A stretch of 64,000 bases of DNA from Oceanidesulfovibrio marinus (GTDB lineage Bacteria; Desulfobacterota; Desulfovibrionia; Desulfovibrionales; Desulfovibrionaceae): positions 2,108,001 through 2,172,000 of the forward strand of contig NZ_CP039543.1 in assembly GCF_013085545.1 (NCBI RefSeq), read 5' to 3'. Each line of letters opens with the position of its first letter. Within the stretch, counting starts at the first letter, position 1. The position numbers and the translations under genes were made by a program. The notes under the pieces were generated by a model. That model was not told where the DNA came from, made no database searches, and worked only from the letters and a program-made list of their open reading frames with translations. Below are positions 28,824 to 37,771 of this stretch, in pieces.

Positions 28824-30971
28824 TCACTCCTTCAGTTGGACGGTCATGGGCGATATGCGTACCGGCCAGACGCCCTTGCCCAGATTATCGCCGCCCGCGA
28901 ATACGAGGTAGCTGTATGTGCCGTAGTGGGTGATCTTCCGCGCCGCCGTGGTGAAGGCGTCCGGAATGAGCTCGCCGCCGGCTGCGAGCATTGCCGTGAC
29001 GGGCAGCTCGCCGGCTGCGTTTACCGTTGCGTTGTCGGCTCCATCGCGCTTGTCCACGAAGAACACAGTGTCCGCCTCGGCCGGTACGGCCGCGCCGGGC
29101 AGGCCCTCGCCCATCAGGTACACGGCCCCGGCATGGGTCTGCGAAATGAGCGCCCGGAGCTCCGGGGACTCAGGCATGCCGAAAAAGAGCACGTCCTCTC
29201 CAGCGGTCTTTTGCATGTCCTGCACCGCCTCGTCCTCCGCCAGAATCACGGCCCTGCCCTGGCTGAGGGAGACAAGCACCCACTGGGCCAGCTTTCGGGC
29301 CTCCGGCGGCAGCGATTCGGCCAAGATCGCCACGAGATTTTCCGAGCCCTTGAGCCGATTCACCGTGGCCGGCACCTCCTCCGGCGCAAGACGGCGGAAG
29401 ATGTTCGCCTCGGGATCGGCCTCCGCGCGCAGAGGCTCGGCTTTGGTTTCAAGCACGGCCTCGCCGCGGTCACCATCCGCAGGCAGGGTGATGGTCGCGT
29501 TCGTCTTCCCATCCGCCGTCTCCACCACCACGGGCACGGTCAGATCGTAGCCCGGTTTCTGCTGTGAGACGCCCGTTTCCACGCGCCAGCCTCCGTCACT
29601 CTTGGCGCTCTTTGCACTCAGCGCGAGCCTGGCCGCACCCGGCCGGTCCACCCACTGGGCAAAGAACCGCGCCGCCCCGTCCGGCCCAAGAAGCTCCGGC
29701 GCGGCAAAAGCCTGCTGGAAGTCCGACCACGAGGTGAGCTGAAACAGATGGTCGGCGTAGAACTGCCGCAATGTCTGCCAGAACGCTTCGTCCCCCACGC
29801 GGCGGCGCAGCATGTGGAACACATACATGGCCTTGCCGTAGCCCACGGCCTGGGTGGCCGGGCTGGTGCGCGAGGTGAACGCATCCAGGGCGAAATCCTT
29901 ATCCGGCGGCACCACCAGGGCGTAGTTCCGCAGGTTCTTGATGCGATACTCCAGCGCGGCCGCCTGGCTTTCGAGCTCCTTGCTCAGGTAGTCGGCCACG
30001 TAGGTGGTCAAACCCTCGCACCAGTTGCCGCGTTCCCAATCCACAAGCACGCCGTTGCCCCACCAGCAGTGCGCCACCTCATGCCGCAGGCTCGTTTCCG
30101 GAATGAACGGCAGCGCCAGCACGCGGCCACCCAGCAGAGTGAAGCCGGGGAAGCCGTACCCGGTGGGGAAGTAGTTCTCCACCACGGAAAACTGCGGGAA
30201 GGGGTACGCGCCGTGGAGCTTGCTGAAGAAGGCGACGTGCCGCGAGGTGGCCTCCAGATAGCGCGCGGACAAGGGCTCGTTCTGCCGGGTGAAATACGTG
30301 AGCACCGGGACCGGGCCGTCGTCGTTGCGCCGCATGGTCCACCAGCCGGCAGCGAGAGGCAGGCGGTCCTCCGGCGACCATGCGTCCCAGCGGGAGAGGC
30401 TCTCATCCTGCAGATCCGCATGGCCCATCAGGCCGCCTGTGGTCACGGCGTACATGCCCAGCGGTGCGCGGACCGTGAGCGCGTAGTGCGCGCCGTGCTC
30501 CGGTAGCCAGGGATACCAGTCGCTGCCGGGCAGCAGAAAGGCGCCCTTGTCCGTGATGGAGCCCATGACGCCGAAGCCGGGGTTGTCCATGGAGGCGGGC
30601 TGCTCCTCCACCGGATCGTCAAAGCGGCAGGCGTACTCGATGTACAGGGAGGACGCGCCCTTGGGGATGTCCACGGAGAGGCTGCGGCCGTCGCGCTCGT
30701 ACTGCGCGTTGTTACCATCCACCCGCATGACCGAGATCGCGGCCTTCTGCGCCAGCAGCACCGTGGCCCGCGCCCCGGCATAGCGCGAGACGTCGAGATC
30801 GGCCACGCCGGTCAGCATCGCCTCGTCGGGACGGAGCGCAATTTCAAGCGTATGGGACGGCGCCTCCGCCCGCACCTCGATAGCCACCGCCGGAACGAGC
30901 AGCAACGCGACGAAAAGGATGAGGGGCAATACCAGGAGCCGGACACGCATGGAGGGTATGAGTCGAATCAT
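28824..30971 (-). CDS. exported M1-family (gluzincin) metallopeptidase
   Basis: A 715-residue protein with an N-terminal hydrophobic segment (about 8-35) for export or anchoring. The zinc site is HEVAH at 297-301 with the third ligand Glu319 in NWCEGLTTY, an M1-like active site. The spacing is one residue shorter than the classical HExxH-x18-E, as I recall for a proteobacterial subgroup. A beta-rich N-terminal domain precedes it, and a C-terminal domain of about 170 residues resembles a peptide- or ligand-binding module. It probably degrades peptides in the periplasm. The ATG at 30971 follows GGAGGGT, which sits inside a palindrome. Confidence 0.85.
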   Translation of the reverse strand: MIRLIPSMRVRLLVLPLILFVALLLVPAVAIEVRAEAPSHTLEIALRPDEAMLTGVADLDVSRYAGARATVLLAQKAAISVMRVDGNNAQYERDGRSLSVDIPKGASSLYIEYACRFDDPVEEQPASMDNPGFGVMGSITDKGAFLLPGSDWYPWLPEHGAHYALTVRAPLGMYAVTTGGLMGHADLQDESLSRWDAWSPEDRLPLAAGWWTMRRNDDGPVPVLTYFTRQNEPLSARYLEATSRHVAFFSKLHGAYPFPQFSVVENYFPTGYGFPGFTLLGGRVLALPFIPETSLRHEVAHCWWGNGVLVDWERGNWCEGLTTYVADYLSKELESQAAALEYRIKNLRNYALVVPPDKDFALDAFTSRTSPATQAVGYGKAMYVFHMLRRRVGDEAFWQTLRQFYADHLFQLTSWSDFQQAFAAPELLGPDGAARFFAQWVDRPGAARLALSAKSAKSDGGWRVETGVSQQKPGYDLTVPVVVETADGKTNATITLPADGDRGEAVLETKAEPLRAEADPEANIFRRLAPEEVPATVNRLKGSENLVAILAESLPPEARKLAQWVLVSLSQGRAVILAEDEAVQDMQKTAGEDVLFFGMPESPELRALISQTHAGAVYLMGEGLPGAAVPAEADTVFFVDKRDGADNATVNAAGELPVTAMLAAGGELIPDAFTTAARKITHYGTYSYLVFAGGDNLGKGVWPVRISPMTVQLKE

Positions 30972-30978
30972 ACCCTCC
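30951..30978 (-). promoter_or_regulatory. palindrome covering the M1 peptidase ribosome site and start codon
   Basis: GGAGGGTATGA and TCATACCCTCC are perfect 11-base complements around a 6-base loop. On the mRNA the arm with GGAGGGUAUG (ribosome site and start) pairs with CAUACCCUCC inside codons 6-8. The hairpin could hide the start from ribosomes or be an operator. Confidence 0.6.
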
Positions 30979-31015
30979 AATATACTCGAAAGAGGACTCG
31001 GCAGAAACGGAAAAG

Positions 31016-31813
31016 TCAGCGCAAGTGGGCGATGGCGCGCCAGTCCAGACCCAGGAGGCCGGCGGCCTCGCGGTCCAGCGCTTTGGCGTCGAAGGAGGCG
31101 AGGATTTTGCCCACCGGCGGATCGCACCTCGCTCCGCCCAGGTGGTAGTCGCGTAGCCCCACGGTACCGTCCATCACGGCCAGGTCCGGACTGCGATAGG
31201 TGATGAGGTCGGCTATGCACTCCTGCAGCTGGCCGTGGAATTGCGACTTTTTGTACCCGCCAGCGCCAGCACCGTACCGCGTGGGCGGCAGCAGCCCCAT
31301 CATGTTCTTCAGACTGCCGGTAACCTTGGACAACGAGTGCGCCTTGAGCACGGGCAGGGAGACCACGGCGTGGGTGAAGGCGATCTCGGGAAGCTCCATG
31401 GTCCGATGCACGGTGCGGGAGTCGTCGGTCAGCATGGTGCAGGGCTCATGGTTCAGGTCGATGAGTCGCACGTCCTCCTCGCGCGCCATGGCCTCGTACC
31501 CCAGCCGGGCGAATATCTCGCCTGTCTCCATGCCGGCCTGGCCGCAGCCTTCGGCCACCACCACCTCGCCGGCCCCTGCCTGCCGCGCATAGCGCAGCAC
31601 GGCGCGGACCATGGCCACGGGAGTAGTCACAGGGAAAGGCGAGTCGTTCACCAGGTTGGGCTTGAGCAGCACGCGCTCCTGCGCGGCAAAGAAGGCCGCC
31701 GCATCCACGGCGCCCAGCGCCGCGGCCACGGCATTCTCATACGCTTCCGGATCATCGCTCAAGGCGCGGCTCTCCACGGCGGCCACGCGTCCGTCCTGCT
31801 GTACAACTGTCAT
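31016..31813 (-). CDS. DUF362-family protein
   Basis: A 265-residue protein of the DUF362 family. It has VLLKPNLVNDSPFPVTTPV near residue 50, SLPVLKAHSLSKVTGSLKNM mid-protein and GLRDYHLGGARCDPPV near the end. Members are often fused to ferredoxin domains; this one has no iron-sulfur cysteine motif. The function is unknown, with some members linked to metal or cofactor handling. It lies 10 bases after the M16 peptidase gene and 44 bases before the M1 gene, inside an apparent four-gene operon (M16, DUF362, M1, ChaN-like). Confidence 0.85.
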   Translation of the reverse strand: MTVVQQDGRVAAVESRALSDDPEAYENAVAAALGAVDAAAFFAAQERVLLKPNLVNDSPFPVTTPVAMVRAVLRYARQAGAGEVVVAEGCGQAGMETGEIFARLGYEAMAREEDVRLIDLNHEPCTMLTDDSRTVHRTMELPEIAFTHAVVSLPVLKAHSLSKVTGSLKNMMGLLPPTRYGAGAGGYKKSQFHGQLQECIADLITYRSPDLAVMDGTVGLRDYHLGGARCDPPVGKILASFDAKALDREAAGLLGLDWRAIAHLR

Positions 31814-31823
31814 GGCCGGCCTC

Positions 31824-34781
31824 CTACAGCAGCTTGGTGGCCTGCGCGCCCTGGCGCATGCAGTAGTCGTCGATGGCGTTTTTGTCGCCCAGCACGGTGA
31901 TCTTGGCCTGGGCCATGCCCTGGTTCACCACCTGGCCGAAGCGCCGCATGTCCTCCACCGTAGTGGCGAGTATTTCCTCGCGCATCCGCTGGCGCAGGGC
32001 ATCGGTATCGGCAGTGAGGTACCGCGCCATGGAGGCGTAGCCCTTGGCGTCCGGCAACATGTAGGCGTCGAGGTCGCTGATGGAGCCGATAATCGCCTTG
32101 GAGCGCGCGTCCTCGTCCATCTCCAGCTCGGCCAGATGCTTCGCCGACTCGTCGTAGACCTCCAGCGTCCTTTCCAGGTTGGGGTCGCGATAGGAGCAGA
32201 ACGCCAGCACGCCGCGCATGCGATCCAGCATGGTGAACGCGCCGTACGCCCCGCCCTGCACGCGGATACGGTCCCAGAGGAAGCCGTTGCGCAGGTACTT
32301 GGCGGCCACGCTGGCAGAGCCGTGAAAGGTGTAGCCCAGGGCGGCCAGGTCCAGGGCCTTGCCCACGTAGTTCACCTGCGCGGGAATGGAGAGCCCTTCA
32401 GTATCCGGCACCACGAGCTCGTTGGCGGCAAAGGCGTGCAGCCACTCCGGCAGCGTTTCTTCGACAGCCATCTTCTCGTCGGACAAGGCGTCCAGCATGG
32501 AGGTAAGCGGCAGCTCGAAGGCCGCCAGGCCTGCCTCCTCGGCCGTGACGTTGGCCAGGCAGTTGGTGCGGCGCACCAGGCTGGCGTGGATGGTCTCCAG
32601 ACTGCAGCGCACCTCGTCCCAGGCGTTGTCCACCTTCTGCGCAAGCTCGCGCAGGAAGAAGAGCTGGCTCACGCCGGACATGCGCTCATCCAGCTGCCCG
32701 GCCTGGCTGAATCGCGCCATCAGCCGATTGGCCACCATCATGTGGCCGGCAGGCACCAGGCGATGCTCCAGCCGCGCCTTTTCCTCCAGCACAATCTGCT
32801 TGAAGCGGCTCTGGTTGTCGAAGTTGGGCTCGGTCAGCACCTCACCCAGGATGTCGGCCAGGTAGTGGCCCTTGTCCCGGGTGGCCTTGCCGCGCAGCAG
32901 GAACCACGCCGTGGGGCGGCCGGTGCCGCGGATGGTGGCGGTGAAGAATCCGGGATCGATGCCGCCGGTGCGCGAGGCGATCTGCATGCCCAGGTCCACG
33001 AAGTCGCGGCGCTGCGTGCCCATCTCCAGCAGAGCCCGGCCATACAACGGAATGAACGGCGCGTACTCGTCCGGGATGGAGAGCATATCGAAGCCCAGAT
33101 CGAGATAGACGATGCCGCGCGCATCCAGAGCGTGCTCCAGAATTTTGGCGCCGGCGTGGGACTTCTCGGTCACGGGGATGGTGCGATTTTCCTTGTCCAG
33201 ATCCTCAAGCTGCAGCCGAGGGATGGTGGCCAGATCCTTGGCCGAGTCCGGCGTGCCCTGCAGCCGCTCCAGCTCCTTGGCTTCTTCTACAATGCGCTCC
33301 ATGCCCTCTGCGCCCACGCTCTGCCGTATGACCTCCAGCTTGCCGGCATCCTCGGTCTGGAGTTTTTCACCCAAGGTGGCGTCCGGCAGCAGCGTAACGC
33401 GTGTGCGGTGGGGGTTCTCCAGGAAGTGCGTGCGGATGAGGTCCTCGAACACGCGCTCGCCGCTGTCGATGCGCCTCCTGAGCGAGGCCAGGTCGTCCTC
33501 AAAGGCCATGGCCTCAACCGGGTCCTTGTCGTACAGCCAACCGGAAAGCGTACGCACCATGATGTACAGCCCGCGGGGGAAGCTGCCGGTGTTCTGCTCG
33601 CGCAGCTCGAACTCCACGGAGTTGAAGGCCGCCTCCACGGCGTTCCTGGGCGCGCCGTTCTCCACGATGTCCTTGAACACGCCTTCGATGACGGCCTGCA
33701 CCGCATCCCCGTCCTCGGGTTTCACGCCCTTGAGGCCGGTGGAGAAGTACATCTGCCGAAGGTCGGCCTCCAGGCCCACGCCGGCCACGTCGTCGCCCAG
33801 GCCGGACTCGATGAGCGCCTTGCGCAGGGGCGAAGCCGGCAGACCGATGAGCAGGTGCTCCAGCATGTTGAAAGACAGGTTCACCTCGCCGGCCTTCTCG
33901 CCCTCTGGGAAGGTCTCGGGCAGCAGCCAGTTGACCGTGACCATGGCCTTGGATTCGGAGTCCTCGGACGCGGCGTAGTACTCTGTAATCTCCTTGGGCG
34001 CGCTGAACTTCGCTTGCAGCGGCACGTCGGAGCCCGGCTCGATGGCCTGGAACTCCTCGATGTACTCGGCCGCCTTGGCCAGGCGATCCTCCTCCGGATC
34101 GTCGCCGTAGGCGTAGAACCACGCGTTGGAGGGGTGGTAGTACGTGCGGTGGAAGTCCATGAACTGCTCGAAAGTGAGCTGTGGGATGACGCGCGGATCG
34201 CCGCCGGAGTCCAGCCCGTAGGTCATGTCCGGAAAGATGGAGTGCTGCGAGTGCTCGTGCAGCAGGCTGTCGGGAGAGGAGTACGCCCCGCGCATTTCGT
34301 TGTAGACCACGCCCTTGTAGGAAAGCGGCCCCTCTGCCGACTCGGCCTCGAAGTGCCAGCCCTCCTGCTTGAAGATCTCCTCCGTCAGCCTGGGGAAGAA
34401 CACGGCGTCCAGGTAGACGTCCATGAGGTTGTAGAAGTCGCGCAGGTTAGTGGAGGCTACGGGGTAGCAGGTCTTGTCCGGAAAGGTGAAGGCGTTGAGG
34501 AATGTCTTCATCGAGCCCTTGAGCAGCTCCACGAACGGCTCCTTGACCGGGTACTTGCGCGAACCGCACAGCACCGAGTGCTCCAGGATGTGAGCCACGC
34601 CCGTGGAGTCCGACGGCGGCGTGCGGAAGCTGACGCCGAAGACCTTGTTCTCGTCGTCGTTGGTCAGCGAGAGGTAACGGGCGCCGGTCTTTAGATGGCG
34701 GTACAGTCGGACGCGAGAGTGCAGCTCGGGCAGCTCCTGCTCCTGGACGAGTTCGAAACCGTGGACGTGGACACCGGACAT
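31824..34781 (-). CDS. M16C-family zinc metallopeptidase (PreP/pitrilysin-like)
   Basis: A 985-residue insulinase-clan protease. The inverted zinc motif HILEH (His64, Glu67, His68) lies in STGVAHILEHSVLCGS, followed by the PreP-like KGSMKTFLNAFTFPDKT. The total length and four-domain organisation match the presequence protease group, which degrades unfolded peptides of roughly 10-65 residues inside a closed chamber. No signal peptide is seen, so it is cytoplasmic. AGGAGGAATC sits directly before the ATG. It is the first gene of a reverse-strand cluster with two other predicted peptidase or metal-linked proteins, suggesting a peptide-turnover unit. Confidence 0.95.
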   Translation of the reverse strand: MSGVHVHGFELVQEQELPELHSRVRLYRHLKTGARYLSLTNDDENKVFGVSFRTPPSDSTGVAHILEHSVLCGSRKYPVKEPFVELLKGSMKTFLNAFTFPDKTCYPVASTNLRDFYNLMDVYLDAVFFPRLTEEIFKQEGWHFEAESAEGPLSYKGVVYNEMRGAYSSPDSLLHEHSQHSIFPDMTYGLDSGGDPRVIPQLTFEQFMDFHRTYYHPSNAWFYAYGDDPEEDRLAKAAEYIEEFQAIEPGSDVPLQAKFSAPKEITEYYAASEDSESKAMVTVNWLLPETFPEGEKAGEVNLSFNMLEHLLIGLPASPLRKALIESGLGDDVAGVGLEADLRQMYFSTGLKGVKPEDGDAVQAVIEGVFKDIVENGAPRNAVEAAFNSVEFELREQNTGSFPRGLYIMVRTLSGWLYDKDPVEAMAFEDDLASLRRRIDSGERVFEDLIRTHFLENPHRTRVTLLPDATLGEKLQTEDAGKLEVIRQSVGAEGMERIVEEAKELERLQGTPDSAKDLATIPRLQLEDLDKENRTIPVTEKSHAGAKILEHALDARGIVYLDLGFDMLSIPDEYAPFIPLYGRALLEMGTQRRDFVDLGMQIASRTGGIDPGFFTATIRGTGRPTAWFLLRGKATRDKGHYLADILGEVLTEPNFDNQSRFKQIVLEEKARLEHRLVPAGHMMVANRLMARFSQAGQLDERMSGVSQLFFLRELAQKVDNAWDEVRCSLETIHASLVRRTNCLANVTAEEAGLAAFELPLTSMLDALSDEKMAVEETLPEWLHAFAANELVVPDTEGLSIPAQVNYVGKALDLAALGYTFHGSASVAAKYLRNGFLWDRIRVQGGAYGAFTMLDRMRGVLAFCSYRDPNLERTLEVYDESAKHLAELEMDEDARSKAIIGSISDLDAYMLPDAKGYASMARYLTADTDALRQRMREEILATTVEDMRRFGQVVNQGMAQAKITVLGDKNAIDDYCMRQGAQATKLL

Positions 34782-34878
34782 GATTCCTCCTATAACGATA
34801 TCGTCGAAGATGCTTTATTCATGGGGTAAAATGGAGGCCCCCCAAAGCGGGGGCGTCACTGTGAAGGAGCGACTATAC

Positions 34879-35637
34879 ATGAGTGTACCATCGAATAAAA
34901 CCGTGATCCTCACAGGCGCATCGCGTGGCATCGGCCGCGCCGTGGCGCATGCTCTGTCCCAGCGTGGGGTGCGCCTGGTCCTCAACGCTCGCGGGGAAGA
35001 CAGGCTGCGCGAAACGGCCGAGGGCTGCACCGGGGCGGATGCGCGCATCGTGGCGGGCAACGCCGCCTCGGCCTCCATAGCCCAGAAGCTAGTGGACGAG
35101 GCGCGGGACATGGGCAGCTTCGCCGGCTTTATCCACGCCGCCGGCGTGCTCCACCCCGGCCCCCTGCTCAACGAGATCGAGGAGCACGCCTTCCGCGAGG
35201 TGCTGGACGCCAGCCTGACCGCCGCCTACCAGCTTGTCCGCTTTGCCGTGCCCGTGCTGGAAGGCACAGCCCACTACGGGGCCGAACGCGGCATCGCCGT
35301 GTTCTTCGGCTCCGGCGCGGCAGAGATCGCCCAGCCCGGCATCGCCGCCTACTGCATCGCCAAAGCAGCGGAGGAGCACCTCATGCGTCAGCTCGCGGCG
35401 GAAAGCGACGGCGTCTACACCTTTGCCTACAGGCCCGGCGTGGTGGAAACACGCATGCAGCAACAGGCGCGGAGCGCCGAGGGCGGGGCCGCGGACACCT
35501 TGCGCAAGACCTTCCAGAGCTGGAAGGACGAGGGCCGGCTCATCGAGCCCGAAGAGTCGGCGCAGGGGCTCCTGAAGTTCATAGAGCAGGCCGACCGGCT
35601 GCACGGCCGGTCCATACGGATCGGAGAGGCGGTGTAG
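34879..35637 (+). CDS. short-chain dehydrogenase/reductase
   Basis: A 252-residue Rossmann-fold oxidoreductase. It carries the cofactor motif TGASRGIGRAV, the NAG-type strand variant FIHAAGVLHPG, and the catalytic Ser/Tyr/Lys set in FFGSGAAEIAQPGIAAYCIAK. An NADP preference is suggested by the arginine after the glycine motif. AAGGAG lies ten bases before the ATG. An in-frame upstream extension is rejected because it crosses a C/G-rich hairpin (GCCCCCC and GCGGGGGC around 34840). It is divergent from the M16 gene. The substrate is unknown. Confidence 0.88.
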   Translation: MSVPSNKTVILTGASRGIGRAVAHALSQRGVRLVLNARGEDRLRETAEGCTGADARIVAGNAASASIAQKLVDEARDMGSFAGFIHAAGVLHPGPLLNEIEEHAFREVLDASLTAAYQLVRFAVPVLEGTAHYGAERGIAVFFGSGAAEIAQPGIAAYCIAKAAEEHLMRQLAAESDGVYTFAYRPGVVETRMQQQARSAEGGAADTLRKTFQSWKDEGRLIEPEESAQGLLKFIEQADRLHGRSIRIGEAV

Positions 35638-35711
35638 GTTTACTCGAAGCCGTTCTAAATCAACTAGAGTAATGTAGTTGGATGGCCGCTATGGACAACT
35701 AAGGCAAGAGT

Positions 35712-35954
35712 TCAACGTGTTGGTTTAATAGCCAGACCTGATAGGGACAAGTTATCTTCTCCTTCTTCGTTGACGTATATTTCTATATCGCACACCACGC
35801 CATCGCCAGAAAGATCACTGGACAAGTGGAAATGTTGGGTGTCGTCTTTTTGTAACTCATTCAAATAATTAATTAAACTTTGTATTTCTTCTTTATTAAT
35901 GCCAATACTTATCTCATACCATCCTGTTCCAAAGTCCTCTATCTCAGCTCTCAT
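35712..35954 (-). CDS. small immunity-like protein in an AT-rich pocket
   Basis: An 80-residue acidic protein starting MRAEIEDFGTGWYEISIGIN, with QHFHLSSDLSGDGVVCDIEI in the middle and SGLAI near the end. The compact alpha/beta look, acidity and context suggest an immunity protein of a polymorphic toxin system; I recall a similar HFH-containing immunity family but cannot confirm it. GAGG lies 7 bases before the ATG. The ATG overlaps the stop codon of a basic, truncated-looking reading frame upstream (35951-36124), the layout of toxin-immunity pairs. Base composition is far more AT-rich than the flanking genes. Confidence 0.6.
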   Translation of the reverse strand: MRAEIEDFGTGWYEISIGINKEEIQSLINYLNELQKDDTQHFHLSSDLSGDGVVCDIEIYVNEEGEDNLSLSGLAIKPTR

Positions 35955-36124
35955 ACTACTACCTCGTAGGATCGATGTATTTGCGGGTGACGCCAATCAT
36001 GCCAATGGGGTCCTCTTTTTTTACCTCCCAATCTACCTTCTTTATCCCAACGTCTTATTTTCACAACTAGGGGTGATGGTGTTGCAAAAAACTTATTGTA
36101 TAGCTTTACTACTTCAAACAACAA
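35951..36124 (-). pseudogene. short basic ORF, likely toxin C-terminal remnant
   Basis: An open frame of 57 codons reads into the start of the immunity-like gene (GTATGA overlap). Its end is strongly basic and His/Trp-rich: RRWDKEGRLGGKKRGPHWHD followed by WRHPQIHRSYEVVV. That is the look of the C-terminal tip of a secreted nuclease-type toxin. Directly upstream is an in-frame TAG, and no large toxin gene precedes it. It is either the last piece of a deleted toxin, or a complete small gene starting at TTG 36124 with GGAG nine bases upstream. The short length and lack of an ATG make the fragment reading more likely. Confidence 0.5.
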
Positions 36125-36319
36125 CTAGCTTATCTCCAGCTCGGGGACACCGCTAGACCAAACGACTCTCTCACAAAACTTTACTCGTGGTACACTAGAG
36201 GCATAGTCGCCCCCCAGTTTTGAGAGTTTGCGAAATCAGGGAGTGGTGCTATTGTGGGGCTCACCGGAGAAGGTGTATTTTCCGGGTATGGACGAACCCG
36301 AGATTCAAGGAGAGCCGCT

Positions 36320-36781
36320 GTGCATTCCATCAAAGATATCGCCAACATGTTCGACGAGACCAAGTGGGGCAAGGACTTCACGCGGCCTGAAGTGGAAGCC
36401 ATCGCCCGCTTCATGTCCATCCACCACTACGACAAGGGCCAGAACATCTTCAAGCAAGGCGAACGCCAGAGCTACATGGCCTTTATCGTGGATGGCCGGG
36501 TGGACATCCTCAAGGAAAGCCTGGACGACCTGGAGCAGATCGTGGTCACCCTGAACCCGCGCACCCACTTCGGCGAGATGGCCTTTGTAGACGACGAGCC
36601 CCGCTCCGCCTCGGCCACGGCGCGCGACGACGTGACCCTGCTGGTGCTTTCGGTGGACAACTTCGAGCGCATCCTGGAGCAGTACCCGCCCATCGGCATC
36701 AAAATGCTGCGGAACATCGCCCGAATGATCAGCCAGCGGCTGCGCATGACCACGGGCAAGCTCGTCTACACCCGCGTGTAG
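36320..36781 (+). CDS. cyclic nucleotide-binding domain protein
   Basis: A 153-residue protein that is essentially one cNMP-binding beta-roll. It has FKQGERQSYMAFIVDGRVDI and the phosphate-cassette region HFGEMAFVDDEPRSASATA, where the Gly-Glu and Arg-Ser-Ala-Ser residues contact the cyclic nucleotide. There is no helix-turn-helix, so it is not a CRP-type regulator; it probably signals through protein contacts. The GTG at 36320 is chosen because AAGGAG lies eight bases upstream. The following TraB/GumN gene starts 15 bases later and is probably co-transcribed. Confidence 0.88.
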   Translation: MHSIKDIANMFDETKWGKDFTRPEVEAIARFMSIHHYDKGQNIFKQGERQSYMAFIVDGRVDILKESLDDLEQIVVTLNPRTHFGEMAFVDDEPRSASATARDDVTLLVLSVDNFERILEQYPPIGIKMLRNIARMISQRLRMTTGKLVYTRV

Positions 36782-36796
36782 TCGGGAACATACACC

Positions 36797-37771
36797 GTGC
36801 TCCGCCACGCCTCATCCCCCGAGGTACGACGTCTCGCGCCCATCCTCTGCTTGCTCGCCGTTCTCGTCTGGCCTGCGCCGGCCATCGGCCAGGAGCCGGC
36901 CGGCCACCCGCTCATGCTCTGGGAGGCTACCCTCCCGGAGAGCAATGCCACGGTCCATTTGCTGGGCACCATCCACGAGGCCCCGCCGGACCTCTACCCG
37001 CTGGACTCAGGGTACGAGGAGGCGTTCGACAAAGCCGACACCCTTGTGGTGGAAGTGAACATCGCGGCCGTGGACATGGCTACCGTGGGGAATAAGGTGC
37101 GCAAGCTCTCCATGCTGCCCGACGGCGTCACCCTGGCGGAGGTCATCGGCCCGGAGCTCTGGCAGTTGCTCACGGAACGGCTCGCCGGGATGCAACGCCC
37201 CGGCCTCACGCCGGAGCGCGTCAGCTCGCTGCAACCGCTGCCCGTGGCCTTCATGCTGCTCACGGAGTCTCTGGCCAAGGTGCAGGGCCAGCGTGGCCTG
37301 GGTATCGAGGCGTACTTTCTGGAACGCGCACTGGAGAAAGACCTGCCCGTGGGCGAGCTGGAGGGCATGCTCTTCCAGGTCGAGCTCTTCGCCTCCATCC
37401 CGCTGGAGCAGCAGACCAGCTACCTGGCCATGATCCTGGACCACGGCGTGGAAGAGCTTGGCGAGAACTTCATCACCATGGCCGATGCCTGGAAAGCCGG
37501 GGACCTGGATACCCTGGCCGAGTACGTGCGCATGGAGCGTGGCTCCGACCCGGCGCTGGGACCGTTCTACGACGCCATCCTCGAAGGCCGCAATCCGCAC
37601 ATGGCGAAAAAGGTCCTGGACTATCTGCACCGCGGCGGCGACACCCTCGTGCTGGTCGGCGCGGCGCATCTGGCCGGAGACACGGGCATCCTGGCCTTGC
37701 TGCAAAACGCCGGCGTCCGCATCCGGCGGCTCGATTCCCGTGGACTCGACGCGCCTGCCCCCGAGAGCTGA
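36797..37771 (+). CDS. TraB/GumN-family exported protein
   Basis: A 324-residue protein with a signal peptide (LLAVLVWPAPAIG) and TraB/GumN (Tiki-like) motifs: VHLLGTIHEAPPDLYPL at the start of the fold, GVTLAEVI mid-protein, and LVLVGAAHLAGDTGI near the end. These GxxH motifs are the metal-site candidates of the superfamily, whose eukaryotic member TIKI is a metalloprotease; bacterial roles are unclear. The start is a GTG at 36797. It shares the EreA/ChaN/TraB superfamily with the ChaN-like gene at 27961. Confidence 0.85.
   Translation: MLRHASSPEVRRLAPILCLLAVLVWPAPAIGQEPAGHPLMLWEATLPESNATVHLLGTIHEAPPDLYPLDSGYEEAFDKADTLVVEVNIAAVDMATVGNKVRKLSMLPDGVTLAEVIGPELWQLLTERLAGMQRPGLTPERVSSLQPLPVAFMLLTESLAKVQGQRGLGIEAYFLERALEKDLPVGELEGMLFQVELFASIPLEQQTSYLAMILDHGVEELGENFITMADAWKAGDLDTLAEYVRMERGSDPALGPFYDAILEGRNPHMAKKVLDYLHRGGDTLVLVGAAHLAGDTGILALLQNAGVRIRRLDSRGLDAPAPES

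Noticed and set aside
30030-30090. M1 peptidase zinc site with one residue fewer than the textbook spacing, considered a dead enzyme
   Set aside because: All three ligands are present and the NWCEGLTTY variant is, as I recall, shared by a proteobacterial subgroup; inactivity is not indicated.
31611-34694. 1027-residue forward open frame across the M16 peptidase gene
   Set aside because: It is the antisense frame of a well-supported protease gene; composition (His, Gln, Val, Gly rich) is typical of shadows in GC-rich DNA.
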